Below are positions 1-7,735 of a stretch of DNA of 38,323 nucleotides, one piece after another (the stretch's first letter is position 1; every line of letters begins with the position of its first letter). This stretch comes from Pseudomonadales bacterium (GTDB lineage: Bacteria > Pseudomonadota > Gammaproteobacteria > Pseudomonadales > UBA7434): assembly GCA_013043705.1 (NCBI GenBank), contig JABDNS010000021.1, positions 1 to 38,323 of the forward strand. Direction: 5' to 3'. The notes under the pieces are model-generated. The model saw only the letters and a list, made by a program, of their open reading frames with translations. It made no database searches and was not told where the DNA came from. The translations under genes and the position numbers were made by a program.

Positions 1-273
<273 letters not shown>

Positions 274-1413
274 CTAATTGCTGGCAATGCGGTGTCTAAG
301 CGTTGCGCCGATGCCGACGTCGGGGCTAGAACGGGTTAGTACGTCCTCGGTAAAATATATCTCAATGCTGCTACGTTTGCCCAACGCGCGCCCTGCGCCC
401 AGTGATAGTTGCAAACCCGCTCTGCCAATCTCGTCGGTCGAACTCCTGTAAATTCGGCTATGGCCTTCCAATTGTGCCTGTAACTGCCATTTTTTAGTAA
501 ACTTTTTTGCCAGCGAGGCGCGCGCCGTAATGGCAGCAGGCCTTCGTAAATCATTCAGTACCCCGCCGCCTTCCATCCACACCGCGCCGACCGATAATTG
601 CCAGCGCATTGCTGGTATGCGTTCCAATACGCCAGCTGCGCTGAATTCAGCATGCGCGGCAGCAGCGCCGGAGCCGGTAAGTTTGTTCTTATCGCCGGTT
701 GGCAGTTTTACACCTAGTCGAGCAGCTTTTTTGATCGCGGTGCTATCGTCGCCGAGCAGTGTTTGCCACTCAAGTTGTAAATCGCCCAGGCCCGAAACGT
801 TGCGATCCAGGCGCATCAGCTCTTGGCCATCGCGCTCATAAACATATTCAATGCTGTCTCGCCTGCGAATATCCCGATTGCTGTTGGGCAGGCCGAATAA
901 GCTGTGCCAGCGCTCAATGGCCTGGTCCATATTGCCGCTATGATGCGCGATAAGCGGCACGTTAAGCACCACACCAGAGCGCCTGCCACTCATCCAGCGC
1001 GCGGTAATATCCAATCGCGCCATTTCGCCGTCTTGCAAAATACGCTCGCGTAGTACGTTGTTGCTATCTCGCACGCTCGATTGCGAGCTGAGGCTGGCGT
1101 TAGACACGTTGATACGCCACCACGCCGGGCGAGCGGGATTGTCGATTTGCGCGCGAAATTGCTCCAGGTCAAGCGGCAGTGGCAGCCCGACAATCTGCAT
1201 TAACGGCGCGCGATTTCCACTGGCCAAAAGCGTTGGCAGCGTGGGTTCCTGTTTCGCGTTCGATGCTAATGCAGCGTTTGTGGTTACAGGTAGCGCCAGC
1301 ATTGCGGTTGTGGCTACCGCGGTCGCCAAAACCGCAAAAACGGGCCTGTGTTTGGATGGTTGTTTCGGCACGTACCCAGCCTGTTTGCAAAGCAAAATAA
1401 CGGTCGCTAGCAT
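274..1413 (-). CDS. DUF3187 family outer-membrane-type protein
   Basis: The protein has 379 residues. It has a hydrophobic Ala-rich stretch at about residues 26-48 that looks like a signal sequence preceded by an unusually long, basic N-region of about 23 residues. The mature part matches the DUF3187 pattern as I remember it: a PLMQIVGLPLP motif near the N-terminus, then a strand-rich region with HHSGNMD, a WHSLFGLPNSNRD motif, and a GLGDLQLEW motif. The C-terminal half alternates polar and hydrophobic residues with many Gly and aromatic residues, as in a beta-barrel. DUF3187 has no known function and is mainly gammaproteobacterial. The gene is divergent from moaC with only 69 bases between the two starts. 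ATG at 1413 is the only good start. Identification as DUF3187 is confident; the outer-membrane barrel is inference. Confidence 0.7.
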   Translation of the reverse strand: MLATVILLCKQAGYVPKQPSKHRPVFAVLATAVATTAMLALPVTTNAALASNAKQEPTLPTLLASGNRAPLMQIVGLPLPLDLEQFRAQIDNPARPAWWRINVSNASLSSQSSVRDSNNVLRERILQDGEMARLDITARWMSGRRSGVVLNVPLIAHHSGNMDQAIERWHSLFGLPNSNRDIRRRDSIEYVYERDGQELMRLDRNVSGLGDLQLEWQTLLGDDSTAIKKAARLGVKLPTGDKNKLTGSGAAAAHAEFSAAGVLERIPAMRWQLSVGAVWMEGGGVLNDLRRPAAITARASLAKKFTKKWQLQAQLEGHSRIYRSSTDEIGRAGLQLSLGAGRALGKRSSIEIYFTEDVLTRSSPDVGIGATLRHRIASN

Positions 1414-1482
1414 AGCGCGAATTTTGCGCTGTTCGCCGCGAAATGTGATAATTGCCTGTCACGCAGTTAATCGGTATGCAAT
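1414..1482. promoter_or_regulatory. Divergent promoter region between DUF3187 gene and moaC
   Basis: Both starts face away from this 69-base segment, so promoters for both genes should lie here or overlap the coding starts. It is AT-richer than the flanking genes. No molybdenum-cofactor riboswitch-like structure would fit in so little leader. Confidence 0.4.
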
Positions 1483-1977
1483 ATGGGTAGTACGCTTTCA
1501 CATCTGGGCCAGCAAGGTGAGGCACGGATGGTTGATGTGGCTGAAAAGCCGGTCACTTGTCGTGAGGCTTGCGCTAGTGCAAGCGTGTTGATGGGCCAGG
1601 CGGGCTACGCTGCTATGGTCGAAGGCAACAACAAAAAAGGTGATGTACTGGGTGTGGCGCGCATTGCCGGTATCCAGGCTGCCAAGCGTTGCAGCGAGCT
1701 CATTCCGCTGTGCCACCCGTTGGCACTAAGCTCTGTAACGGTTGATTTCAGCCTTGACCCCGCTGAGTACGTGCTGCACATAACAGCGCGCTGCAAGGTC
1801 AACGCGCGAACAGGTGTTGAGATGGAGGCCCTGACCGCGGCCAGTGTTGCTGCGTTAACCATTTACGATATGTGTAAGGCGGTGGATAAGTCGATTGTTA
1901 TTAGCGACATTGGCCTGCTGGAGAAATCCGGCGGCAAAAGCGGTAGCTGGCGCAAGCACGTGGCGGGTAAAAGCTGA
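1483..1977 (+). CDS. moaC: Cyclic pyranopterin monophosphate synthase MoaC
   Basis: At 164 residues this has the usual MoaC length. MoaC converts the product of MoaA into cyclic pyranopterin monophosphate in molybdenum cofactor synthesis. Family motifs are intact: an early [27 protein letters not shown] around residues 51-69 with the active-site Lys, LIPLCHPL with the conserved His near residue 78, [22 protein letters not shown] with the Glu, Asp and Lys residues of the catalytic pocket, and KSGGKSG near the C-terminus. The stop overlaps the moaD start by one base (TGATG), indicating translational coupling. moaA and moaB are not in the window. Confidence 0.96.
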   Translation: MGSTLSHLGQQGEARMVDVAEKPVTCREACASASVLMGQAGYAAMVEGNNKKGDVLGVARIAGIQAAKRCSELIPLCHPLALSSVTVDFSLDPAEYVLHITARCKVNARTGVEMEALTAASVAALTIYDMCKAVDKSIVISDIGLLEKSGGKSGSWRKHVAGKS

Positions 1978-2228
1978 TGGCGCTGTCGGTGCTTTACTTT
2001 GCCAGCTTGCGCGAGCAGATGGGCGGTGCGAGCCAGCGCGTCGATTGTATTGAAGGCGAATCGATAGCGGCCCTGGCAAAACGGCTGGCAAGCAGCAGGC
2101 CCGATGGCGGCGCTGCGCTATTGGAACCCTCGGTGCGCGCCGCTCGCAACCAGCAGCTTGCCGATCGCACTGAATTGTTGTGCGATGGAGATGAAGTCGC
2201 ATTTTTTCCACCAGTAACAGGTGGCTGA
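1977..2228 (+). CDS. moaD: Molybdopterin synthase small subunit MoaD
   Basis: This is an 83-residue ubiquitin-fold sulfur carrier. It ends in the diagnostic VTGG, whose terminal Gly becomes a thiocarboxylate and donates sulfur to cyclic pyranopterin monophosphate. It opens with the beta-strand [16 protein letters not shown] typical of MoaD. It sits between moaC and moaE, overlapping moaC by one base and moaE by eight, so the three are almost certainly one translationally coupled operon. MoaD works as a heterotetramer with MoaE in the cytoplasm. Confidence 0.95.
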   Translation: MALSVLYFASLREQMGGASQRVDCIEGESIAALAKRLASSRPDGGAALLEPSVRAARNQQLADRTELLCDGDEVAFFPPVTGG

Positions 2229-2727
2229 CGCGGCGATGCAGGCCTGCAAAATCAGCATTAGCGTACAGCGCGAAAATTTTACTGTTAGCGATGAGCAAAG
2301 CGCGCTGCAATCCGGGCTTGAGCCGGGTGGCGCTAGCCAAACCCCTGGCGCCATCGTTTCCTTCGTTGGCCTGGTGCGCGATGAGCAGGATGCTGAATTT
2401 GGTGCACTGCAGTCTCTGCAAATAGAGCATTACCCTGGCATGACTGAGCAGGCGCTTGGCGACATTTGCCAGCGTGCCGGCGCTCAATGGCAATTAATTG
2501 GCTGTCGCGTGGTGCATCGTGTAGGTAGCATAAACTCCGGTGAACAAATTGTGCTGGTAATGACCGCCGCAGCGCATCGCGGCGACGCATTTTGCGCCTG
2601 TGAATACATTATGGATTACCTGAAAACCGCTGCGACTTTTTGGAAAAAGGCCTGCTACGAATCAGGAGCGCGCTGGGTGGCGGCTCAAGACAGCGACCAG
2701 CAGCGTCTGCAGCGATGGGCCAAATAG
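2221..2727 (+). CDS. moaE: Molybdopterin synthase catalytic subunit MoaE
   Basis: The protein has 168 residues from a GTG start that overlaps the end of moaD. An internal ATG at 2236 is an alternative start. MoaE motifs are visible: GAIVSFVGLVRD, the LQIEHYPGMTEQAL segment that docks the substrate, CRVVHRVGSINSGEQIVLV, and CEYIMDYLKTAATFWKKA with the conserved lysines of the active site. It transfers sulfur from MoaD to make the dithiolene of molybdopterin. It is about 10-15 residues longer than E. coli MoaE, mainly at the N-terminus. Confidence 0.95.
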   Translation: MADAAMQACKISISVQRENFTVSDEQSALQSGLEPGGASQTPGAIVSFVGLVRDEQDAEFGALQSLQIEHYPGMTEQALGDICQRAGAQWQLIGCRVVHRVGSINSGEQIVLVMTAAAHRGDAFCACEYIMDYLKTAATFWKKACYESGARWVAAQDSDQQRLQRWAK

Positions 2728-2742
2728 AATGGATATACGTTG

Positions 2743-3312
2743 ATGAAATTTTGCAGCGAATGTGGAGAAAGCGTTCAACTGCGCATACCAGAGGGCGACA
2801 ATCGTGAGCGTTTTGTCTGTGGTGCCTGCCAAACTATTCATTATCAAAACCCGAACGCGGTAGTGGGTACTATTCCCCTGCACGTTGACGAAAGCGGCCA
2901 GCCGCTGGTTTTGCTCGCCAAGCGTGGCATTGAGCCGCGACATGGCTATTGGACGTTGCCGGCCGGGTTTCTGGAAAATGGTGAAACCAGCGCAGAAGGC
3001 GCGCTGCGAGAAACCATTGAGGAGACCTGTGCGAAGGTCGAGAACCTGCAGCTTTACCGGGTGCTGAATGTTGCCAGAACCAACCAGATTCATATCTTCT
3101 TTCGCGCCCATTTACCAGAACCAAGCTTTACTACTACGCCGGAGTCTACCGAGGTAAAGTTATTTCCTTTTGAACAGATTCCCTGGCGCCAGCTGGCTTT
3201 CCCAACGGTGCATCAAGCCTTGAGAGATTTCGTCGACGAATATCCCGATGGACCATTTACGCCGGCAATGCATGACATTACGCGCCAGAGTTGGCATGAA
3301 CTCGACTACTAG
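2743..3312 (+). CDS. Nudix hydrolase with N-terminal zinc ribbon
   Basis: I chose ATG 2743 over the in-frame TTG at 2740; it gives 189 residues. The N-terminus is a four-Cys zinc ribbon, with a CxxC near residues 4-7 and CGAC near residues 26-29. A Nudix fold follows with the signature GFLENGETSAEGALRETIEE, in which the acidic residues binding the metal are present. The Gly that usually follows EEx in the Nudix box is Cys, giving EETCA; I recall the same substitution in related zinc-ribbon Nudix proteins, so activity is probably kept. Substrate is unknown (the superfamily hydrolyses nucleoside diphosphates linked to another group). It follows moaE by 15 bases and precedes the ZIP transporter by 27, so it may share their transcript. 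Confidence 0.85.
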   Translation: MKFCSECGESVQLRIPEGDNRERFVCGACQTIHYQNPNAVVGTIPLHVDESGQPLVLLAKRGIEPRHGYWTLPAGFLENGETSAEGALRETIEETCAKVENLQLYRVLNVARTNQIHIFFRAHLPEPSFTTTPESTEVKLFPFEQIPWRQLAFPTVHQALRDFVDEYPDGPFTPAMHDITRQSWHELDY

Positions 3313-3339
3313 CATAATGGCAGGTTTTAAAATCAAGCC

Positions 3340-4242
3340 ATGCTGTTGATCGTTTACGCTATTGCGCTGGTTTGTGCTGTGCTTATCGGCGCGTCGCTAA
3401 CGGCTCGCCTGTTGAGCAGCCATCGCCGCACCCAGTTGGCGATGAGTTTTGTATCGGGGCTCATGCTCGGTGTGGCAGTCTTTCACCTGTTGCCGCATGC
3501 GCTACATATCAATCGTGCACCCGGAGCTATTGATAGCATAGCGTTTTGGATGATGGCTGGCTTGCTTTCGATGTTCCTTTTGCAGCGCGTGTTTCATTTT
3601 CATCAACATGAAAACGTGGCCGAATGCGAGGCTCACGAACACGACAAGGCGCATTCGCACGAACCGCTGCATATACCATCCGGGCAATTTGGTGGAGCGG
3701 GCGTTTTACTCGGGCTTGGCGTGCACGCATTGCTGGATGGTGTTGCGCTTGCCGCCAGCATACAGGCAGATTGGCATTCCGGCGCTTATCACTCGCTGTG
3801 GCCACTAGCCGGGCTGGGTGTGTTCCTGGCAATTTTGCTGCACAAGCCGCTCGACGCCATGACCATCGCGTTGTTCGCCGAAAGAAGGCGCGGTAGTAAA
3901 ACCAAAAAGCATTTGTTGCTTGTCGCGTACGCATTACTTTGCCCGCTAACAGCCGGTTTTTTGCTGTATGCGCTGCCCGGTGAGCTGGTATCCAAACCGG
4001 CACTGGTTGCCGCGGCGCTGGCATTCTCGTCGGGTATTTTTCTTTGCATTGCGTTGAGCGACCTGTTGCCCGAAGTTCATTTTCACGATCACGACCGTTT
4101 GTTCATGACAGCGATGTTATTGGCTGGCATTACTTTGGCCTGGTCACTCAAGCATCTGGAGCTTATACACGAGCCCCACGCATCCATTTCAATGCACGAG
4201 TTAGAGCATATTACAGGAGCGCAAACGTGCAGGCTTGGTTAA
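3340..4242 (+). CDS. ZIP family divalent metal transporter
   Basis: This is a 300-residue integral membrane protein with about eight hydrophobic segments. ZIP carriers move Zn or other divalent metals into the cytoplasm. Features seen are a His-rich cytoplasmic loop between membrane segments III and IV (about residues 87-112, with HFHQHE and HEHDKAHSHE), segment IV with LGLGVHALLDGVALAAS (the HxxxDG metal-site motif), and segment V with LLHKPLDAMTIALF (the HKxxxA-type motif). The metal specificity cannot be read from sequence. The 3' end overlaps the rmuC start by 16 bases. Confidence 0.88.
   Translation: MLLIVYAIALVCAVLIGASLTARLLSSHRRTQLAMSFVSGLMLGVAVFHLLPHALHINRAPGAIDSIAFWMMAGLLSMFLLQRVFHFHQHENVAECEAHEHDKAHSHEPLHIPSGQFGGAGVLLGLGVHALLDGVALAASIQADWHSGAYHSLWPLAGLGVFLAILLHKPLDAMTIALFAERRRGSKTKKHLLLVAYALLCPLTAGFLLYALPGELVSKPALVAAALAFSSGIFLCIALSDLLPEVHFHDHDRLFMTAMLLAGITLAWSLKHLELIHEPHASISMHELEHITGAQTCRLG
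4215..4219 (+). promoter_or_regulatory. Ribosome binding site deciding the rmuC start
   Basis: AGGAG stands seven bases before GTG 4227. It supports that start rather than the open frame extending upstream to 4044, which lies entirely inside the transporter gene. Confidence 0.7.
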
Positions 4243-5786
4243 CACAAAGCGGTGAGCGCCTGTTGGGCTGGCTATCGGGCCTTGCCCCGCAAACGCTGTC
4301 ATTACTGTTTTTTGTGTTGGCCGCAGTCACGCTAGTAGTTTTTGCCTCGCTAGTTTACGCGCTTTACAAACGTAGCCAGTTCAAACAGCGTTGGCACGCT
4401 TCAGTAACGCAATTGCAAGAGGCCCAACAATCGCTGTTGTTAGAGCAGCAGCGGGTTGCTATGCAAGAGCAGCGCCTGCTTGCGCTGGCAACAGTAGAGC
4501 AGGATCTCGCAGCCGCCAGCAGTGGTAAGTCGATGCTAGCGGCACGCGGCGAGCAACTTGCGACGGAGCTGGCCGAGGCGGGCGCTTCGTTAAGTACGCT
4601 GCGTGCAGATTACGCCGCGCTCGAAGCACGTACCGCAGCTGAGCAAAAGGCAATGGGAGAGCAGCTTGATATGCTGCAAAAAAATCGCGAGAAACTTAGC
4701 GCTGAGTTTGAGCTGCTTGCAAACCGGATCTTCGAAGAAAAGAGCCAGAAATTCTCGCGCAATAGCCAGCAACAGCTAGATATTACCTTGTCACCGTTAA
4801 AGAACCAGCTGGATGATTTTCGCAAGAGGGTAGACTTCGTTTACGGCGAGGAGGCCAAAGAGCGCAAGGTTTTGCAGGAGCAAATAAAGCAATTGCGGGC
4901 CGAGAGTTTGCGTATCAGTGAGGATGCCAGCAACTTAACCCAGGCCTTGAAGGCCGATAACAAAGCGCAGGGCAATTGGGGTGAATTAACACTGGTGCGG
5001 GCGCTGGAAATTTGTGGCTTGCGCGAACCCGAAGAATATGAAACGCAAACCGCGTATAAAGCAGAGGACAACAGCCGGCAAATCCCCGATGTGGTGGTTC
5101 ATTTGCCTGGCGGCAAAGACATTATTATCGATTCAAAAGTTTCGCTGCTCGCGTACGCTCGATATTTCGAAGCGGAAACCGATGAAGAGCGCAGTGTGGC
5201 GATGGAACAACACCTGCAGTCGGTGCGCCAACATCTTCGTGGGCTCAGCGCCAAGTCGTACCAGAGCCTTCCTGGTATTCGCACGCTCGATTACGTGATG
5301 CTGTACATTCCGGTTGAGGGCGCGTCAGCAATGGCGTTGCAAGCCGACCGCGCGCTTTGGGAAGAGGCCTACGCAAAAAATATCGTGCTGGTTAGCCCAA
5401 CCAACCTGCTGGCGATTTTGCGCTCGGTAGAAACCATTTGGCGGCATGAAAAGCAAAACAAAAATGCTGAGGAAATAGCCAGGCAGGCCGGTAACCTGCA
5501 CGACAAATTTGTCGGCCTGGTGGCATCACTGGATGGCATTGGGCGCGCGCTGGATACCGCGCAATCTGCTTATAGCAAGGCTTACGGGCAGCTTTCTACA
5601 GGCAAGGGCAGTCTTGTATCGCGCGTGCAATCGCTGGAAAAGCTCGGCGCCAAAACGCGCCAGGCACTACCTGATAAGCTGCTCGATGCAGCGGGGATCG
5701 AACAGCACTCCGCCGATACGATAGACAGCGACCTGGAAGCAGAGGCCGAAGAAAACCAGGCGGACAACACTGCACCATTAACTTAA
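4227..5786 (+). CDS. rmuC: DNA recombination protein RmuC
   Basis: From GTG 4227 the protein has 519 residues. An N-terminal membrane anchor (about residues 22-47) is followed by a long Glu/Gln/Ala-rich coiled coil to about residue 240. Next comes the RmuC domain, with NWGELTLVRALEICGLREP and a PD-(D/E)XK-like core PDVVVHLPGGKDIIIDSKVS. RmuC restrains inversion at short inverted repeats and is related to restriction-type nucleases; its precise reaction is not settled. The C-terminal tail is acidic (DLEAEAEENQ). The reading frame stays open upstream to 4044, but that part is a shadow of the ZIP gene and has no ribosome binding site. Confidence 0.93.
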   Translation: MQAWLTQSGERLLGWLSGLAPQTLSLLFFVLAAVTLVVFASLVYALYKRSQFKQRWHASVTQLQEAQQSLLLEQQRVAMQEQRLLALATVEQDLAAASSGKSMLAARGEQLATELAEAGASLSTLRADYAALEARTAAEQKAMGEQLDMLQKNREKLSAEFELLANRIFEEKSQKFSRNSQQQLDITLSPLKNQLDDFRKRVDFVYGEEAKERKVLQEQIKQLRAESLRISEDASNLTQALKADNKAQGNWGELTLVRALEICGLREPEEYETQTAYKAEDNSRQIPDVVVHLPGGKDIIIDSKVSLLAYARYFEAETDEERSVAMEQHLQSVRQHLRGLSAKSYQSLPGIRTLDYVMLYIPVEGASAMALQADRALWEEAYAKNIVLVSPTNLLAILRSVETIWRHEKQNKNAEEIARQAGNLHDKFVGLVASLDGIGRALDTAQSAYSKAYGQLSTGKGSLVSRVQSLEKLGAKTRQALPDKLLDAAGIEQHSADTIDSDLEAEAEENQADNTAPLT

Positions 5787-5810
5787 CTTACGAACTTACC
5801 TTACTAACTA
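5779..5810. repeat. Short imperfect ACTTA/ACTAA repeats between rmuC and bcp
   Basis: The end of rmuC and the start of the 78-base spacer hold several near copies of (A)ACTTA in a row, giving a local AT-rich low-complexity patch. No hairpin is formed. It may be part of the bcp promoter region or chance. Confidence 0.4.
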
Positions 5811-5864
5811 TGGCGCATATTACAGGCGTCCAGCACACCTGATTGCAGAGGAGCACAGCAGGCA

Positions 5865-6338
5865 ATGGCGTTTCCAAAAATCGGTAATATGGCACCGGCT
5901 TTCAGTTTGCCGGACCAGGACGGCAACAAGGTTAGCCTTAAAGATTTTAAAGGCAATAAAAATGTATTGGTTTATTTTTACCCAAAGGCCAATACGCCAG
6001 GCTGTACGGTGCAAGCTTGTGGTATCCGCGATAGCAAGGCAGCTTTTGCCAAATCAAAAACAGTTGTGTTGGGCGTGAGCCCCGACCCGGTAAAGCGCTT
6101 GCAGTCTTTCATTGAAAAGCAGGACCTGAATTTCACGCTGCTGTCCGATGAAGATCACGCCGTTGCCGACAAGTACGGCGCCTGGGGACCCAAAAAATTC
6201 ATGGGTCGCGAGTTTGACGGTATTCTCAGAACCAGCTTTTTGGTTGGCAAAGACGGTCGTCTCAAACACGTGTTCGACAAATTTAAAACCAAGAGCCACG
6301 ATAGCGATGTACTGGCCTGGATAAAAGAAAACCTTTAA
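5865..6338 (+). CDS. bcp: Thiol peroxidase of the Bcp/PrxQ type
   Basis: This is a 157-residue peroxiredoxin. The peroxidatic Cys is C47 in NTPGCTVQAC and the resolving Cys is C52, the CxxxxC arrangement of atypical two-Cys Bcp/PrxQ enzymes. YFYPKANTPGCT and LSDEDHAVADKYGAWG are family hallmarks. It reduces hydrogen peroxide and organic or lipid hydroperoxides, recycled by thioredoxin, in the cytoplasm. There is no signal peptide. A GAGGAG stands eleven bases before the ATG. The gene is followed by yajC after 30 bases. Confidence 0.93.
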   Translation: MAFPKIGNMAPAFSLPDQDGNKVSLKDFKGNKNVLVYFYPKANTPGCTVQACGIRDSKAAFAKSKTVVLGVSPDPVKRLQSFIEKQDLNFTLLSDEDHAVADKYGAWGPKKFMGREFDGILRTSFLVGKDGRLKHVFDKFKTKSHDSDVLAWIKENL

Positions 6339-6358
6339 TGTCTTTTACTATTAACTTT

Positions 6359-6362
6359 GGAG
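6359..6362 (+). promoter_or_regulatory. Ribosome binding site deciding the yajC start
   Basis: GGAG lies six bases before ATG 6369. The in-frame TTG at 6357 overlaps this site and is therefore unlikely to be the start. Confidence 0.65.
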
Positions 6363-6368
6363 TATGTT

Positions 6369-6698
6369 ATGGAATTCCTGATTAGCAGCGCGCATGCGCA
6401 GGGCGGCGCACAGCCACAGGGAAGCCCGATGGTGTCGTTGATTTTTATGCTCGGGCTATTCGCTTTTTTCTGGCTGATTATTATCAGGCCGCAGCGCAAG
6501 CGCCAAAAAGAGCACGAGGCTTTGGTAACCAACCTGGCCAAGGGTGATGAAGTGGTAATGACCAGCGGTCTATTGGGTAAGGTCACCAAAATAGATGGTG
6601 ACTACCTGGTGGTGCAAGCTGCCGAGGGTATTGAACTGAAGTTCCAGAAAGTTGCCGTGCACGCGGTGTTGCCCAAGGGCACATTGAAAGCAATCTAG
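6369..6698 (+). CDS. yajC: YajC, Sec translocon accessory membrane protein
   Basis: From ATG 6369 the protein has 109 residues. It has a short periplasmic N-terminus (FLISSAHAQG, as in YajC of other proteobacteria), one membrane helix at about residues 21-40 ending in IIRPQRKRQKEH, and the cytoplasmic domain with GDEVVMTSGLLGKVTKI. YajC binds SecDF, which assists SecYEG export, and can also associate with AcrB. In most proteobacteria yajC is next to tgt and secD-secF. Here it sits between bcp and a D-cysteine desulfhydrase gene with no sec gene in the window, so it is either relocated or a second copy. Confidence 0.93.
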   Translation: MEFLISSAHAQGGAQPQGSPMVSLIFMLGLFAFFWLIIIRPQRKRQKEHEALVTNLAKGDEVVMTSGLLGKVTKIDGDYLVVQAAEGIELKFQKVAVHAVLPKGTLKAI

Positions 6699-6709
6699 GA
6701 AAATACAGC

Positions 6710-7735
6710 TTGGCCGCTGCAAAAGACACTTTGATTAGCTATCCGCCACGCATTCAACTGGCACAGGTGCCCACGCCCCTGCAGGCGCTAACGCGTTTGC
6801 AACAGCATCGCGGCGGCCCGCTTATCTGGCTTAAGCGTGACGATATGACCGGTGGCCCGCTTACCGGCAACAAGGTGCGCAAGCTCGAGTTTTTGTTCGC
6901 CAGGGCAAAACAGGAGTCTTGCGAAGCGGTGATTACCTGTGGCGGGATCCAGTCTAACCATTGCAGGGCCACCGCGCTGGTAGCGGCACAGCTTGGTTTC
7001 GATTGCCATTTAATCCTGCGCGGCAAACCCGACGACACAATGCCGGCACAGGGTAATGAGCTGTTGGACAAACTTGCCGGCGCCAGCATCAGCTACTGTG
7101 AGCCGCGCGAATATTTTTCCAGCTTGGAATATAAGTTTGCAGCGCAGGTTGAAGCTTACAAGCAACAAGGTAAGCGTGCGATGGTGATACCCACCGGCGG
7201 TAGCAACGATACCGGTGTGTGGGGCTATGTTGCTGCGGCAGAAGAAATACAGCGTGATTACATTGCGCATGGGTTTATGCCGGATGCGATCTTCTGTGCC
7301 ACTGGTTCAGGCGGCACCCAGGCTGGCCTGACAATGGGTATGCATATGCTCGGCGGCAGTGTTCCGGTTTACGGCATCAACGTTTGTGACGACGAGGCGT
7401 ATTTTCTAAACAAGGTATCTGCAGATTTGCAGGCCTGGCAGCACACCTATCCCGAAGCCGCGCAGGGCATTGTGCAGAGTGAAATTAAAATCAATGTTAT
7501 TGATGGCTATGTGGGGCGGGGATATGGCATAGCCGATACGCCGGTATTTGAAACCATACGGGAGTTGGCCACGGTGGAGGGTGTGGTGCTCGACCCGGTG
7601 TACACCGGCAAGGCCTTTAACGGGCTTCTACAAGAAATTGATCAAGGCCGCTTTGCCAACGCGAGCAACATTGTGTTTGTGCACACCGGCGGCATCTTCG
7701 GTTTGTTCCCTTTTGCTGATGCTTTGTTTAGATAG
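6710..7735 (+). CDS. D-cysteine desulfhydrase family PLP enzyme
   Basis: The protein has 341 residues from a TTG start, with AGGA nine bases upstream; no ATG is available nearby. It is a fold-type II PLP enzyme of the ACC deaminase/D-cysteine desulfhydrase group. GPLTGNKVRKLEFLFARA holds the PLP lysine (K55 in GNK), CGGIQSNHCRATA is the substrate/phosphate loop, and FCATGSGGTQAGLTMG is the PLP-phosphate Gly loop. Members degrade D-cysteine to pyruvate, sulfide and ammonia, or act on L-cysteate or ACC. The exact substrate is not determined by what I can see. It begins 11 bases after yajC and overlaps the alkaline phosphatase start by 17 bases. Confidence 0.85.
   Translation: MAAAKDTLISYPPRIQLAQVPTPLQALTRLQQHRGGPLIWLKRDDMTGGPLTGNKVRKLEFLFARAKQESCEAVITCGGIQSNHCRATALVAAQLGFDCHLILRGKPDDTMPAQGNELLDKLAGASISYCEPREYFSSLEYKFAAQVEAYKQQGKRAMVIPTGGSNDTGVWGYVAAAEEIQRDYIAHGFMPDAIFCATGSGGTQAGLTMGMHMLGGSVPVYGINVCDDEAYFLNKVSADLQAWQHTYPEAAQGIVQSEIKINVIDGYVGRGYGIADTPVFETIRELATVEGVVLDPVYTGKAFNGLLQEIDQGRFANASNIVFVHTGGIFGLFPFADALFR

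Noticed and set aside
1483-1977. Molybdenum-cofactor riboswitch upstream of moaC
   Set aside because: Only 69 bases separate the divergent starts and I see no fitting structure; the riboswitch usually precedes moaA, which is absent here.
2743-3312. Gly to Cys change in the Nudix box as a sign of an inactive enzyme
   Set aside because: The metal-binding Glu residues are all present, and EExCA is as I recall common in zinc-ribbon Nudix proteins.
4044-4226. N-terminal extension of RmuC
   Set aside because: It lies within the ZIP transporter gene in another frame, has no ribosome binding site and no RmuC-like residues.
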